Assembly: GCA_027596945.1 (NCBI GenBank)
Contig: JADGJH010000113.1
Coordinates: 1-30,116 of the forward strand
Direction: 5' to 3'
Length of the DNA stretch: 30,116 bases
Source of the DNA: Physocladia obscura
Lineage: Eukaryota > Chytridiomycota > Chytridiomycetes > Chytridiales > Chytriomycetaceae
The translations under genes were made by a program, and so were the position numbers. The notes under the pieces are model-generated. The model saw only the letters and a program-made list of their open reading frames with translations, had not been told where the DNA came from and ran no database searches. Positions 12,697 to 23,789 of this stretch are shown one piece after another; position 1 is the stretch's first letter; every line of letters begins with the position of its first letter.

Positions 12697-14298
12697 ATGC
12701 GTACGATGCGTGGTATGTTCCACGTTTTCGAGGAGTTTGCGAAAGATGTGTACGACACGCGATACTTTCATGTGGATACACGCCGCCGTTTCCTTCTAAG
12801 ACTCCTGCAAACATTCATTCCGATTGGGTTCGAGTCTTTATGCTGTTGTTTTTTTAGTTTTTCAACTTTCCGACTTATCAATATTTGGGACAGGCTTTGG
12901 GTTATTCTTGTGCTGGAAGCAAATGACCTTGTCATATATACTGCGCCGTACTTAGCTCCACTTTTTGGTACGACATGGGCACTGAGTATTATTGGTGGGC
13001 CAATCGTTGCTATTGCTCTGTATTCAATTTATAAAGTTCCTTTGGATGAGCCCATTCCAACTCCAATGCTACTGGCAATCGAATTTTCGGGTGATACAAT
13101 ATTTTTCATTCTTTGGGTGAGCACATTATAGAACAAGAAAGGTCTTTTATTAACTATAAGACAAATGAAAAAAAAGCTCATTGAAACACTGATGATCGTA
13201 GGAATTTTATTGAAGAATAATCTGGCTTGTCCCTTCATTTCCCATTTGGCAACACCAACTTATTATGCGACCGGACAAGAACCAGTGCCACGCAAAAATG
13301 AGTCTGCTGTTTATTTATTTGTAGCAAATAGTCCAACTACTATTTCTGTACCTTCATTTGTTGCGACTTATACTACCATTACTACCACGACCACAACTAC
13401 GACAACATCAAGTCATACAAGCAAACAGTCTGCTGTACCAACTGCATCAACTGCAGCAACAATTGCACAAGTACAAGCAACGCTAAAAAATATATTTCAC
13501 CAAACATCATCGACAACAGCAACATTGCCACCAATTCAGCAAGAGCAATACATAATAAGAATAGTTCAATCTCAAGAATGTTACCCAATTCTCCAAAACC
13601 TAGTCATTCTGACATCCGTAATGACAGTCTTATTCCTCGCATCGTTTGCCCTCGACATCTACGCCTATTTAAAGGGATCGCGATGGGACGCACTCGATTT
13701 CACAGATCGCACTCGCGCCGAGACAATGGCGAACCTGCGCAGAGTAGACACGTACGGCGTGAAAGGTGGGATCGGAATCCAGCAGGGCGAATTTGCGCGG
13801 AGCCGAGCAGGAAGTCAGATTCGCGCGAGCCGCTCTGCGACTGTTGGAGCGACTAGCGAGAGATATGGTGGAAATGCTGCAGGAAGATCGTTGGCAAAGT
13901 CTCAATCTTTTGGATCGCTTGTGAATTTGACTGCGGCATCAGAAAAAAATATTAGTCAAGGGCCGTTTAGTAAGAATACGATTTTAGCAGGGATTTCTGG
14001 CGGTGGAGGAGGTATAAAAAAAAGCGGGAGCAACTTGGCGTTGAATAGCTCGACTTATTATGATAGAGAGAACACGAAGAATGTCAGCCGGAACAATTCG
14101 TTTAGTATGAAAGGACCGGGAAGCTGTGTGGGAAAGGTGGACGCGGAATATTTGAATGGAAGCGGTGGCGGCGGGTTAAATAGCGCGTTGAAAGATTTTT
14201 CTTCGCGGAGTGCGTGCCCTTCAGTTACGGGAAAAGGATCTGCGCCAGTCAGCCGAACTGGTTCAGTTTCGAGCCTGTTCAAGAAAAGTGGCAAGTAA
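12697..14298 (+). CDS. MARVEL-like four-TM membrane protein with Ser/Gly-rich cytoplasmic tail
   Basis: Exons 12697-13116 and 13216-14298 (99-nt intron, GTGAGC...GAAG) give 500 aa. The N-terminal half has three hydrophobic segments (around LLRLLQTFIPIGF, LAPLFGTTWALSIIGGPIVAIALY and DTIFFILW), then SHLATPTYYATGQ, the pattern seen in MARVEL-type proteins near TM3. A Thr/Ser-rich loop with a run of threonines (ACN codons at about 13372-13405) follows and is probably extracytoplasmic and O-glycosylated. The last TM is VILTSVMTVLFLASFALDIYAYL. The remaining ~170 residues are basic, Ser/Gly-rich and disordered, likely cytoplasmic. In yeast and other eukaryotes MARVEL proteins organise membrane microdomains; that role here is inference. 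The acceptor is the least certain point, chosen for phase. Transcribed in the same direction as the NIPA gene 195 bp downstream. Confidence 0.65.
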
Positions 14299-14493
14299 AA
14301 CAAACAAACCAAGAGAAATATTTTTATGTTAAGATAAAGGTTTCATTTCGAAATTGAAGGAGGGTCAAAATGTGCCACTCATTCATTTTGTTTCAAAGGC
14401 AATTCATTTCTTGAGTTCAAGGACAAGCCCACTTCAAAACTCGAAAGTCAAAAACATTCGCAAAAGCAAACAGCGAAAGCGAAAAACAGTGCA

Positions 14494-16011
14494 ATGGCAA
14501 CTACTTCAGACTCAGCGCTGTTTCGTATTTTGGGCGTCTCGCTCGCACTTGCATCCGCCACGTTTGTCGGCGCCTCATTCATCATCAAGAAGAAAGGTCT
14601 GCTGAATTCAAACGCGCTCAACAATCACAAACCTGGCAACGGCCACGCCTATCTACGCAACGCAATGTGGTGGACCGGCATGAGTATGAGTTGAGTATGC
14701 TGCTCTCGTGTAATTGCCGACCACTGTTTCATATTTTCTGACTGTCCTTTCACCTCTTTCTCCCACAGTGCTTATCGGTGAGCTGTGCAATGTGGCCGCA
14801 TACGCTTTCCAGCCTGCAATAATTGTTACGCCGCTGGGGGCTATTTCTGTCGTTATCAGCGCTGTGATGTCGGACATTTTTCTCAAAGAGAAGCTCAATC
14901 TTAGTGGCAAGATTGGTTGTGCGCAGTGCGTACTTGGTGCCACACTGCTTGTTGTAAACTCACCTCCTGGCTCAGCTACCGGCTCGCTCATGAGTTTCTG
15001 GGTCAAGGTGTGGGATTGGGCTTTCATGTCATACTTAGTCGTAAACATTCTCGGGCTTGGTTATCTGATACTCTATGCGGCTCCAAAATGGGGCGAAAAA
15101 TCGCCGCTTGTCTATATTGGTATTTGCTCTGTGCTCGGCTCATTTGTTGTTGTTGTACTTCAAGGTTTGCGATAATTACCCATCTGATTTAAATGAAAAA
15201 AATTTACTGAATGTTTTGGCAGTTGTTGGAAGTGCCGTTGTTTACAGCGTTGAAAATCCGTCAGACTCGCAGGTTAAAGACTGGACATTTTACCTTCTTG
15301 TCGCTTTTGTTTGCTGTTGTGGAGTTACCCAAATCAACTATCTGAATAAGGCTTTGAATATCTTCAGTACAGCGATTGTCACGCCAATTTACTTCGTTTG
15401 CTTTACCACGGCAACTTTAATTTGCAGTGCCGTCTTATTCCGGGACTTTTCATTCACGAGCCCTGTACAGCTCATCAGCGCTCTTGTTGGATTCCTCGTG
15501 ATTGTGAGTTGAAACACACCTCAATTTGTGTGTTCATAGGTTCATTTTGATAAAATTTTAGGTTGGTGGCGTGGCTCTTCTTTTTGCATACAACACCAAA
15601 CTTGCAGCAGCCGCTGCTGCTGCTTCTTCCTCTGGGGCAAGCAGCCAGAGCCATTTGCGCAAGAAAACCAATGACAGTGATGTTGATTCAGCTGCTACGC
15701 CCCACACTGAAAGTGACTCGGGCAGCCCAAATACTCACGCTCAACTCTCGTTTCTTCCTCCTGGGCAGCAATCGCTGCCAGGTATGACGCATCAGCAACC
15801 TGATTCGTTCACACTGAATCGACTGCGGAATCCTGTCTTGGCTGCTGGCAACACTCACAAAGGCGACTTGCCCACATTTTCAAGGACTTCGTTGTCGCTC
15901 AAGTTTGGATCAGCTGGACGAGGGTATCAAACATATCATGGAGAAGATCGGGAACCAAATTTACTTCAAGATGCTGGGCCTGCAGGCGGGTGGGGAAAAG
16001 AAGAGGCTTGA
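14494..16011 (+). CDS. NIPA-family magnesium transporter
   Basis: Multi-pass membrane Mg2+ transporter (DMT superfamily, NIPA/PF05653). Exons 14494-14683, 14769-15164, 15223-15503, 15562-16011 join to 438 aa. Family hallmarks are seen in order: LALASATFVGASFIIKKKGL (TM1), AYLRNAMWWTGM, GELCNVAAYAFQPAIIVTPL, GAISVVISAVMSDIFLKEKL, GKIGCAQCVLGATLLV, TQINYLNKALNIFSTAIVTP, and PVQLISALVGFLVIVGGVAL. About nine TM segments end near residue 295. The last exon is a ~140-aa hydrophilic tail starting with an Ala run and rich in Ser/Pro, likely cytoplasmic and variable in the family. The splice between VVVLQ and VVGSAVVYSV is set by phase and matches the position where homologues continue with a TM helix. 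The start ATG is the first in the exon. Confidence 0.92.
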
Positions 16012-16434
16012 TTACCCCAAAAAGAAAGAGAATATTGTTTTCTGGGATTATTTTTTTTTTATCACTATTTTTTCTTTTTTTCTTTCATTCTCATTCTTAC
16101 AGCGTTAGCTTTGTTTTCCTTTTTTTAGTTATGTTGGATGGTTATTTTCCTGTTCAGGGTTATATTCATGCTTCAGCTGATGCGTTTGGTGTTTCGTTGT
16201 ATAAAAGTCGTTTTCAAATATTGTGAGTTTTTGCACGGAATGAAAATTTTTGGAAGAATTCCAGTCAAAAAAAGCTTTTCCCTTTACTACCAACTTGCTG
16301 TTCATCCTCAAACTCACACCAACAGTCAAGAAATTTAAGAAACAGCATAATATAACTATAAGAGCAACAAAGCAAAAAATACAAGAGAAATGTTTGAAAA
16401 TGATAATGTTTGACAAAAAATTCGTGATTATTAT
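16012..16434. other. Convergent intergenic region
   Basis: About 420 bp between the 3' ends of the NIPA gene (plus) and the beta-lactamase-like gene (minus). It has T-rich tracts at about 16050-16127 on the plus strand, suited to 3'-UTR and polyadenylation signals. No supportable gene on either strand. Confidence 0.5.
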
Positions 16435-18230
16435 TCAGAAAATACGCGTAAACAGGATGGAATCGACGCCATAATGCTTCGCCGACGAAGAAATACTGAA
16501 CAGATTATAACCGCCATCCAAAAAGCTCAAAAAATATCTAGGAAAATTAAAGTCTCGATAATCCATCACTTCAAATACACCAAAAATGTCAAGCTCCCAA
16601 TGCCCAACTGAACCAAACAAAAACGGTTGACAGCCATCCAAATGGTTCCACTCAAATTTGAAACAGATACTTCCAAGTTTATTGCTGCTCGTTTTAAGCA
16701 CAAAGTCGCCATATACAACGTTGCTGAACGTTCCCTCATATTTCGGAAGTATATGATTAGGAGTTGTATCCATTTGTCGATTGGTTACCACACGTTTTCG
16801 CAATTCAATTTCCATCAAGCGCGTGCGGATGTTTGCGTCAGTGAATCTTTTCTGCCAAAAATCTCGAGAAACATCTGGAAATAGGCACGCATCAGCCAAA
16901 ATTTGTGAAACTAGTAGAGGGACTTGAGAGTCAACTGTGTTGCAAAGAACAATAAATCCAAGATTGTGTATGGGGAATGTTGTTATGTGAGCTGTATATC
17001 CTCGAGTTGAGCCTTTGTGGTGGATTCTTGGAGTTCCGCGATAGCTGTCAATTGTCCATCCAAGACCATCTCAATTTTTGATTTAACAAAGAAGATATTC
17101 AATGAAATTCAACTTAAAAAGCATACATGATTCAAGCTGGATTGGACCGTCGGAGACAGGCTTTCCGTAAGTCATATGAGGTGTAATAAGCTTTTCAAAA
17201 TTCAATTTTGACAACAACCGAGTTTTTCCATCCTCCAAAACACCTTTTCGAAGCATCAACGAAACCCATTTCGCCACTACCATAAAAATAAGAAAACGAA
17301 TGAATTTAGTGAATCTCTCAACTCAAGTCAGTAGTTACTTACAATCATAAATATTCGAAACCATCGATCCGGCCGGACGCGCGCCTCGTACTCGATATGC
17401 TGAATCGACATCGTATAGAACAAAACGCTCTTTTTCTTCGTCATATCGAAATCCTTCAGCGCAATTGGCAGTATTGAGCATACCGGCTGATTCTGTACGC
17501 GTATCAAGCATTTCTAAAGGCCCCAAAATTTTATTATGGACAAGACGGGCCCATGCACTTGTTAAAAAGTCTGCACCATTTTCTTTGACATGCCGTTCAA
17601 AAATAGAACCAGCAATATCGCCGGCAAGGTTATAGCATATGTTGTTATAATGAAATTTTTGGCGCAATTGGAAAGGTGATGGTGGCAGAACCCGGAGTTT
17701 TGAATATATGTTTTGTAGAGAGGGCCAAATAAAAAACAAAAGATCGTGGCGCGGAAGACCCTGATTGTGTCAGAATTATTCAAGTATTGATTGGCATAAT
17801 GAATATAAAATATAGCACACGCTACGATGAGAAAGTAAGTCAAGCATATTAGCAAATGTTTGGACAACGGGATCGTTAAACTCGAATTCAATATCTGAAA
17901 GGTTTGCTACTGGCGAATCCCAGGAAAGAAATCCATCATCAACCAAGGCAGCAATCGCAAATGCAGTGAAAGCCTTTAATAAAGTTGAGAAACAGCATCA
18001 AAAAGCATCAAAAATGCAAAGAAGAGATACGATTAAACTTTTGTGGTTGATCCAATCTGGAATAACGTTCGACCCGAAACTGGATCGCCTTTCGAGTTCC
18101 GCTCTCCGTATCCATTTACATACGCAAGGCCGCTCTCTCGAACTATACCCAGAGCCAGTCCACGCACGTTAAATTGCTTTTGAGCATCTTCGATGTTTTT
18201 TTCGATTTCACGCAGATTGAGATTTTTCAT
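16435..18230 (-). CDS. Serine beta-lactamase-like hydrolase (class C / peptidase S12 fold)
   Basis: Exons (minus) 18230-18039, 17973-17821, 17760-17343, 17276-17127, 17069-16435 join in frame to 515 aa. Penicillin-binding-protein-type motifs are complete: S61-x-x-K64 in FQIGSTTK, Y153-x-N155 in KFHYNNICYNLAGDI, and H322-K-G324 in HHKGSTRGY, the equivalent of KTG. HRSGLPRHD, typical of eukaryotic LACTB/S12-like proteins, is restored exactly by the second splice. Downstream residues form the usual C-terminal extension of fungal members. No signal peptide, so probably cytosolic. The substrate is unknown: family members include esterases, D-aminopeptidases and mitochondrial LACTB. Five short introns (57-66 nt), one with a GTTTAA donor. 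Tail-to-tail with the NIPA gene. Confidence 0.9.
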
Positions 18231-18310
18231 GAACTTTTTTCACCTTAGAATTTCCACAGAATCAATCACTGTCATCAAACAAAACATTTTTAAATTTCAT
18301 ACTTCATTTT

Positions 18311-19955
18311 TCATTGCAACGGAATCATCTCCCACCGCTGCTCCTCCAACTCCACATCTCCCTCCCAAATAACTGCGCGTCCGTAATCCTCAACAAGTTG
18401 GAAATTCCTATCCACGCTCCGCACAGCCCCGTCGCTTCCTACTTCCCACCGCTGATGGAATGCGCCTTCAGGCACGCCCGCCGGCGGAACGCGTTTGGCA
18501 AGCACAACTGTGCCGCCGTTCATCCACTCGCCAACACGGACGTCAACGGCCAGATTCGACGGCGTGATTAGTGTTCCAGTGTCGTCGCGGCGCAAGAGCA
18601 ACGGTTCGGTGTTTTTCGAAGTCAGCGGAACAACCAAGATCGGTGAGTCGTGTGTAACCATGGATGTGAGGCCCATTTCGACACCGAGCACATTTCCGTT
18701 CGCTTTACTGCGGAGGTAAAAGAATTGGTGCGTTGTGGAGGCTGCAGTTGGAGGCTGCGGTTGAGGAATTGAGGAAGTTGTGGAGAATATTGAGCCAGCG
18801 ACTGAAGGGCGTGATGGCGTAGTAAAAGCGTTGTATGACGATAGTGAGGATGATAATGAGGCGGTGCTGAAAGTATTGTTGGTGTTGTTGGTGGCGGTGT
18901 TTGCAGCGTGAGTTGAAGAAGCTATTTTCGAGGTTGGCTTGGAGGTTAGCGGTGGCGGGTGTGGTGGGTTGTTTAAATGCGAAATCGTAGTCAATGGAGG
19001 CTTGGGAGATAATGGTAGAATTGGACGCGAGTTGGAGGGAGCAATAGTTTTCGGCGCTCTATTGGCATGTTTCTTGGGGATTAAAATGAAATGACTTTGG
19101 ATGGAGGTCAAAAAGAAGAAAAAAACAACCTTGGCTCAGTAAAATTAGTGGGAAAGATGCCAGTGCGACCTTGAAATGTACCAGACATCCAATTCTCATC
19201 GACTGGAGGCCAGATGAATAAAAAAAAGTTATAAGGATATTAAGAGTAAAAGGTAAAAACACCTTCGGCAATGACTTCAATCATGTCACCGATTTTGAAA
19301 GCCAGGTCACCATCGACCCCAGTCTGTGGAATAGGAAAAAGAAGAGTAATAAAATTTAAATATTTTCGGTAAGTTAACACATACACATACCAAAAAGTCT
19401 TTGGTGGCGATCCTGATTTGGGGTGCATTAGTTGGTGCCGCTGAAAGGGAAGGTTTGCGTGACGACAGCGGGCTGGCAGTGGCAGAGGGCGAATGAGACG
19501 AGATCGAAGGGATTGCCGACACAACGGGAAGAGGCGAGGCCGACAGCGCAAGGAGCGGGCTGGGTACGGCTGACACGCGGTGCGCAAACGTTTTATTGTT
19601 ATTTTCGTTGAGCCGCGCTGTTGGCGTTGGTGTTGGTATTGTGGTTGCTGGCAGTGATGACGATGATAATGTTGCTTTCGCTGTTGCCGCTTCTAGTGTT
19701 GTCACCAGCGATTCATGCGTTGCGCCGTCAATCACGTTGAACCGGAACAGAGCTGTTTGTAATGTTGTGTTGTATTTTTGTTTCCAGCATTGTTTCGTTT
19801 CAGTCAAGTACAATCAATCGAAAGCGCGATCGTTCTTTTTTTTTCTTCACTTTCTGCTTAAGCGCGGGTCATTCATTCGCTGATCGCTACAAACCGTTAA
19901 TGTGCAGCACCGTCACTTCGATCAAATGTTCTCGAAATCCACCTCTTTCCATCAT
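18311..19955 (-). CDS. SH3-domain adaptor with C-terminal beta-trefoil-like domain
   Basis: Probable exons (minus): 19955-19895, 19752-19391, 19323-19263, 19202-19130, 19058-18311; 434 aa in frame. After a Ser/Thr/Pro-rich region comes an SH3 domain split over three exons: IRIATKDFLTGVDG, DLAFKIGDMIEVIAE, DENWMSGTFQGRTGIF, PTNFTEP (ALYDF-like start, W and the GxFPxNFxE end all recognisable). A disordered Pro/Ser linker follows, then about 145 residues (FFYLRSKANGNVLGVE, RWEVGSDGAVRS, RWEMIPLQ) resembling ricin-type beta-trefoils. The first exon (MMERGGFREHLIE) is the weakest part: no in-frame ATG exists in the second exon, so an upstream exon is needed, and this one fits phase with a 142-nt intron and a GTTTGT donor. 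The last intron end was chosen for phase and length (71 nt). SH3 suggests binding of proline-rich partners, perhaps in actin or endocytosis; this is inference. Confidence 0.75.
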
Positions 19956-20007
19956 TGATTCTTTTTTCTTTGATTTGTTTCAAATTGACGAATATCAAAA
20001 AAAAAAA

Positions 20008-21597
20008 ATGAAGTCCAAGATGCAATCACGTCGATGTGCAAAACTGACTTTGATTCTGCTGTTTTTAACGGGATGTTCGCCACTGCTAATTATTTTTTTT
20101 CTTGTCTTTACTACTGTTCCGACTCTCAAAAAACCTCCGCTCCCGCAAATCTGCAATTCGTCAGCAAACTGTTTGTTGATTATAAATCTTTTTACAAACC
20201 CACATACGTTTTTATTTTACTACCAGGTAACTTGCCGCTGCTTTGGGCACCACCCGAAAATTCAACCCGTTTGCCAAATAGCACAATCAAAAACAACACA
20301 TTACTAGTCCTTTATTATAATACTCACACAGGCACAGCCACAAACGCTGCCGCAATCGCCCAGTCTCTATCATTTCGTCTTTATTCCTTTGATCCCCGCA
20401 CAATTGCTCCATATGGAATGTCCCGACTCTGCGCCAACCGAATAGTCGAATCTGGCCATGTAAAATTTCTCTGCTCATCGTTTGACGTTATAATAATTGC
20501 TGACACGCTTCCGCACGGCCGCCCATTTCTCCAATACCTTGCATCTGGAAAACATTGCAAAGCCCGCGTGATTATCGAGCTGACTAACCGTTTCAACTGG
20601 GAAATCAAAGACTCACGTGAATACAACAAAATCGTTACTCGTCTTATTTCAAAAAACCGTGTTCGCGTGATTTCAAACAACCGCGTTGAATATGCGTTTC
20701 TCGAATCCACAATAAACTACAAGATTCCATTGTCGTTTTCGTCATTATCACTGGAACAACAGCGTCAACAAACGATCCTCCGCCCACTTGGAATCGGTCC
20801 CGCAGATACAACATGGCCACAGCAATACGGCTCCCAAAATATTTCGCATTTCGTGTCCCGCGCAAATTTTTGCGGCCGCGTCTACACGTCCTTACAGGAA
20901 CAACATGAATTCCCACTTGTAATTATTCCGGCTGCGAAAATGTACGGCGGGTCCACCAATCTCGCACAATTCAAAGCGTTTATTGATTTTCCGTATCAAT
21001 ATTCTGTCATGAAATTTTACGAGAATATTGCGTTTGGAGTTGTGCAGTATATTCCGACCCCGAGGTTGTGGGAGGAAGTTTTGAAGGTTTAAGTTAAATG
21101 CATGCTACTAGTGAATGAGCTAAGAGAATAGCATAGAGAACTGTAAAATGATAACAACAACAACAGAAACAACAAAAATAAGAAAATAAAGCGACCACGT
21201 TGTTGATGTTTGTATGTACAAAAACAATGCTAATAAAAACACACTCAAAAAAATATATAAAATAAACAATAAACAATAGACAAAGCTTCATTGCGCATGG
21301 TGGGCATCCCCATCAGTCCTAAAGAATCTATCATCGCAATCAACTAAGCTCAAAACAAACACAACGATAACGGCGATCGCTGGATTTCCCGACTGGTCTG
21401 CATATATGGACTATTATGACCCACTCTTTGAGCCATATGTGTACTATTTCGACTCTATCGACGAGTTGTTGCGACTGAAGGAGATGACGCCGGGACAGGT
21501 TGATTGGAAAAATGTTCGTGTGAATGGGCCACGGTTTTATGAGGAGTATCGAGTGCAGATATTGGAGGGTTGGAAAGATTTATTACTTGGCGGATGA
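20008..21597 (+). CDS. Type II membrane protein, possibly a glycosyltransferase
   Basis: Exons 20008-20170, 20227-21086, 21349-21597 give 423 aa in frame. The N-terminus has basic residues then one hydrophobic segment (LTLILLFLTGCSPLLIIFFL), a signal anchor, so the body is likely lumenal in ER/Golgi. The body includes LLVLYYNTHTGTATNA, FDVIIIADTLPHGRPFL, ARVIIELTNRFNWEI, QFKAFIDFPYQYSVMKFYEN and VQYIPTPRLWEEVLK. The last exon has DYYDPLFEPYVYYFDSIDEL and a conserved-looking C-terminal helix. The arrangement (Rossmann-like beta strands, Asp and Glu turns, PTPR near the end) is reminiscent of fungal glycosyltransferases, but I cannot name the family. The second intron (262 nt) is unusually long for this window; it was accepted because phase and sequence style match. 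The start is 52 bp from the start of the divergent SH3 gene. Confidence 0.65.
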
Positions 21598-22390
21598 TAC
21601 ACGGTTTTTTTTTGGTTTTTTTCCCCCCTCTTTCTTGTATAAGGGTGGTTTTAATATTAAGTAACAGAAAAGAGCATAAAGGAAAAAGTGACAGAAGAGC
21701 ATGACTAATGATGACTCAGTTTTGTAAATGAAAAGCAAATGACACGACATGACCAATTAGAGGTTGAATGGCTATACAGTTGAATAAGTATAAATATGAA
21801 TGATTTACGGAAGAAAATTTTATAAATAAACTGTAAAAACTTGGTTTTTTTCACGCAAAATCAACCCATTAAAATTAACCCTAGCCTTAACTCGAAAATC
21901 TTACTTTGATAGCATATATTCGCAAAAGTTCATTAAAAAATTGGAAGAATCTTTATTATAAAAATTTAATAAACAAAAAAGACTGATTCAACATTCAGTA
22001 TCAAGGATAACCTAAACAATAACTAAAAAAAAAAGTCACGTGAGATGAGGTAAGGAAAAGTAGGAGGTGCATGTTTCTATCTAAGAAATCCGTGAATATA
22101 TATAGATAGAACATAAAGCGCTTGTACAATTTAAGCAAGGAAATATTAAGCAGCTGTGCAGCGTTCAGTGAGCCTAGATAACATGAAACACTTTCTAAAA
22201 CAGAATACTAAAAAATTCAATTGTAAATTGAATCAATTTTTTTTTTTGCGTGAGTTATAGGGTATTCGCTTTCGGTTCATATCGCGCAAACAAGCAAAGT
22301 GATTAAAGCCGCATGCAGAGGATCAACACAATCCTTAATCACATAATCCAAACGTGAACAAAGAAAAAAGGAGAAACCAGAGTACATATA
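21598..22390. other. Intergenic upstream of the methyltransferase array
   Basis: About 790 bp, AT-rich, with no ORF that looks coding. It contains the 3' region of the glycosyltransferase-like gene and presumably the promoter of array gene A. No repeat or mobile-element ends were recognised. Confidence 0.45.
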
Positions 22391-22741
22391 ATGGGCGGGA
22401 TATACTCCAAGTTCGGCAAATCAATGCGCAGAATCAACACAACAACAATTAACAATTACACTGAGCCGGGAACAGCTGCTGCTCTAGGAAGTGCACAGAG
22501 TACAGACGGCATCGTTGCGACTTGGAATCCCAACAATCCGTCAACATCGAACCAAGACCAACGCGAGTACCATGCGGTTGAAAGCAGCGACTATGTTCTT
22601 CCTAGTGGTGCCGTTGAACAGAATCGGCTGCGATTCCAGAATATTATGCTTTTTCATGCTTTTCGCCGGTGTATTCATTTTTCCCTTCTACTAATTTCAA
22701 AAAGAAAACTTTTTTCTTTTTACAGAAATGTCATTTGCTAA
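22391..22741 (+). pseudogene. Array gene A: truncated N-myristoyl-type methyltransferase paralogue (97 aa)
   Basis: Starts MGGIYSKFGK (Gly2, Ser6: N-myristoylation consensus) and continues with TWNPNNPSTSNQDQREYHAV, DYVLPSG, EQNRLRFQNIMLFHAF, closely matching gene B. Exon 1 is 22391-22668; the GTGTAT...TTTACAG intron is 57 nt; exon 2 (22726-22741) starts with N-V-I-C, the counterpart of S-V-I-C in gene B, then stops at TAA. The whole SAM-binding core is absent, and nothing resembling it is found in the 1 kb downstream. The intron is a multiple of three and stop-free, so spliced and unspliced forms both end at the same TAA. It may be a decayed copy or a short expressed protein; the clean N-terminal frame and retained myristoylation motif favour recent loss or retained function. 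Confidence 0.7.
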
Positions 22742-23789
22742 TTAGTTGAGTTAATTTATTTTCATTTGTGATTTTTATTAACTTAACGCTATTTAAGCCA
22801 TGCTGTTGACTTCCAAGCCAATAAGTGAAGAGAAGGAAACAGAAATGAAAAAAAGAAACCCATCTCCGCGATCACATGTTGCTTTGCAGACCTCTTAGGA
22901 AATCCAGCAGTTTGTTTTGTTGTTAAATAAACTTTTTGAAATGTTTACTCAATTTGTTAGTAAATCAAACAAGTTAAATTGGTGAACTGTTGGCAGGCGT
23001 AGCTTTGGCTGCTGCGTTATCTACGCGTTATATGCTAGGTTCATATTTTTCTAATTTTGATATTGATTTGATTTTTAAAAAGTATGAGCAATTTAATAAC
23101 GATCTCGATTGTATAGCATTGTATTATGAAAAAAATTGTAATATTTGAACAGTAAGTTGCAAAATAAGAATTCCTGATTTCTAACGGAAAATATTTGAAA
23201 ATTAGAAAGATAACATTACTCAAAGGATATTCCTAAAAATCTACTTTTTCTTTGTTGAAAACTCGTTAAATTAAGATAAATAAAAATAAATAAAATAAAA
23301 AAAAGAAGGAGAAAATTGAGAAAAATAGCGATACAGCAAATTAAAAAATGGAGATTTTTTTGATTTAAATTCCGCTTGAAACACTGCGATATTAAAAATT
23401 TGAAAAAAAGTTGGGATTGCACTGCTACAACGGAAATGATATTTATTAATAGACCAAAGATATGCAGACTTCTCTTGTTTCAACTGTGAATTAACATTTC
23501 CTGATTGTCATGTGCCATGGAAAATCTCTCTTTTTTTTCTTTTTTTTTTTTTTTGATTTTGCTTGTTTCAGCCACTCTCATAATCTATATTTTTGTTTCT
23601 GCTCTTTAAATCGAATACATTTTGACTTTTGGAATTTTGTGAGGTACTTTGAGTGAAATTTTTTTTGAAAACACAAAAAGTGCCTTCAAACATTTTGGTT
23701 GCTGGTGGTGAAATTTTTTTCACTAGCCCTGACTAACCTCAAAATTTCAACGAGACACTTCAAAAGCAATTTCTACTATTTTGAAGAAA
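22742..23789. other. AT-rich spacer between array genes A and B
   Basis: About 1.05 kb of AT-rich sequence with poly-T and poly-A runs (for example at 23530-23552). I searched for the missing methyltransferase core of gene A (VLDVGC-like motif, WIELVE-like strand) and saw none on either strand. Probably 3' flank of A plus promoter of B. Confidence 0.5.

Noticed and set aside
13165..13215. Separate gene starting at the ATG at 13165
   Set aside because: Better explained as part of the 99-nt intron; joining 13116 to 13216 gives a continuous four-TM protein.
19095..19129. 35-nt intron in the SH3 gene
   Set aside because: Phase fits, but 35 nt is below every other intron here; a 71-nt alternative ending at CCAATAG has the same phase.
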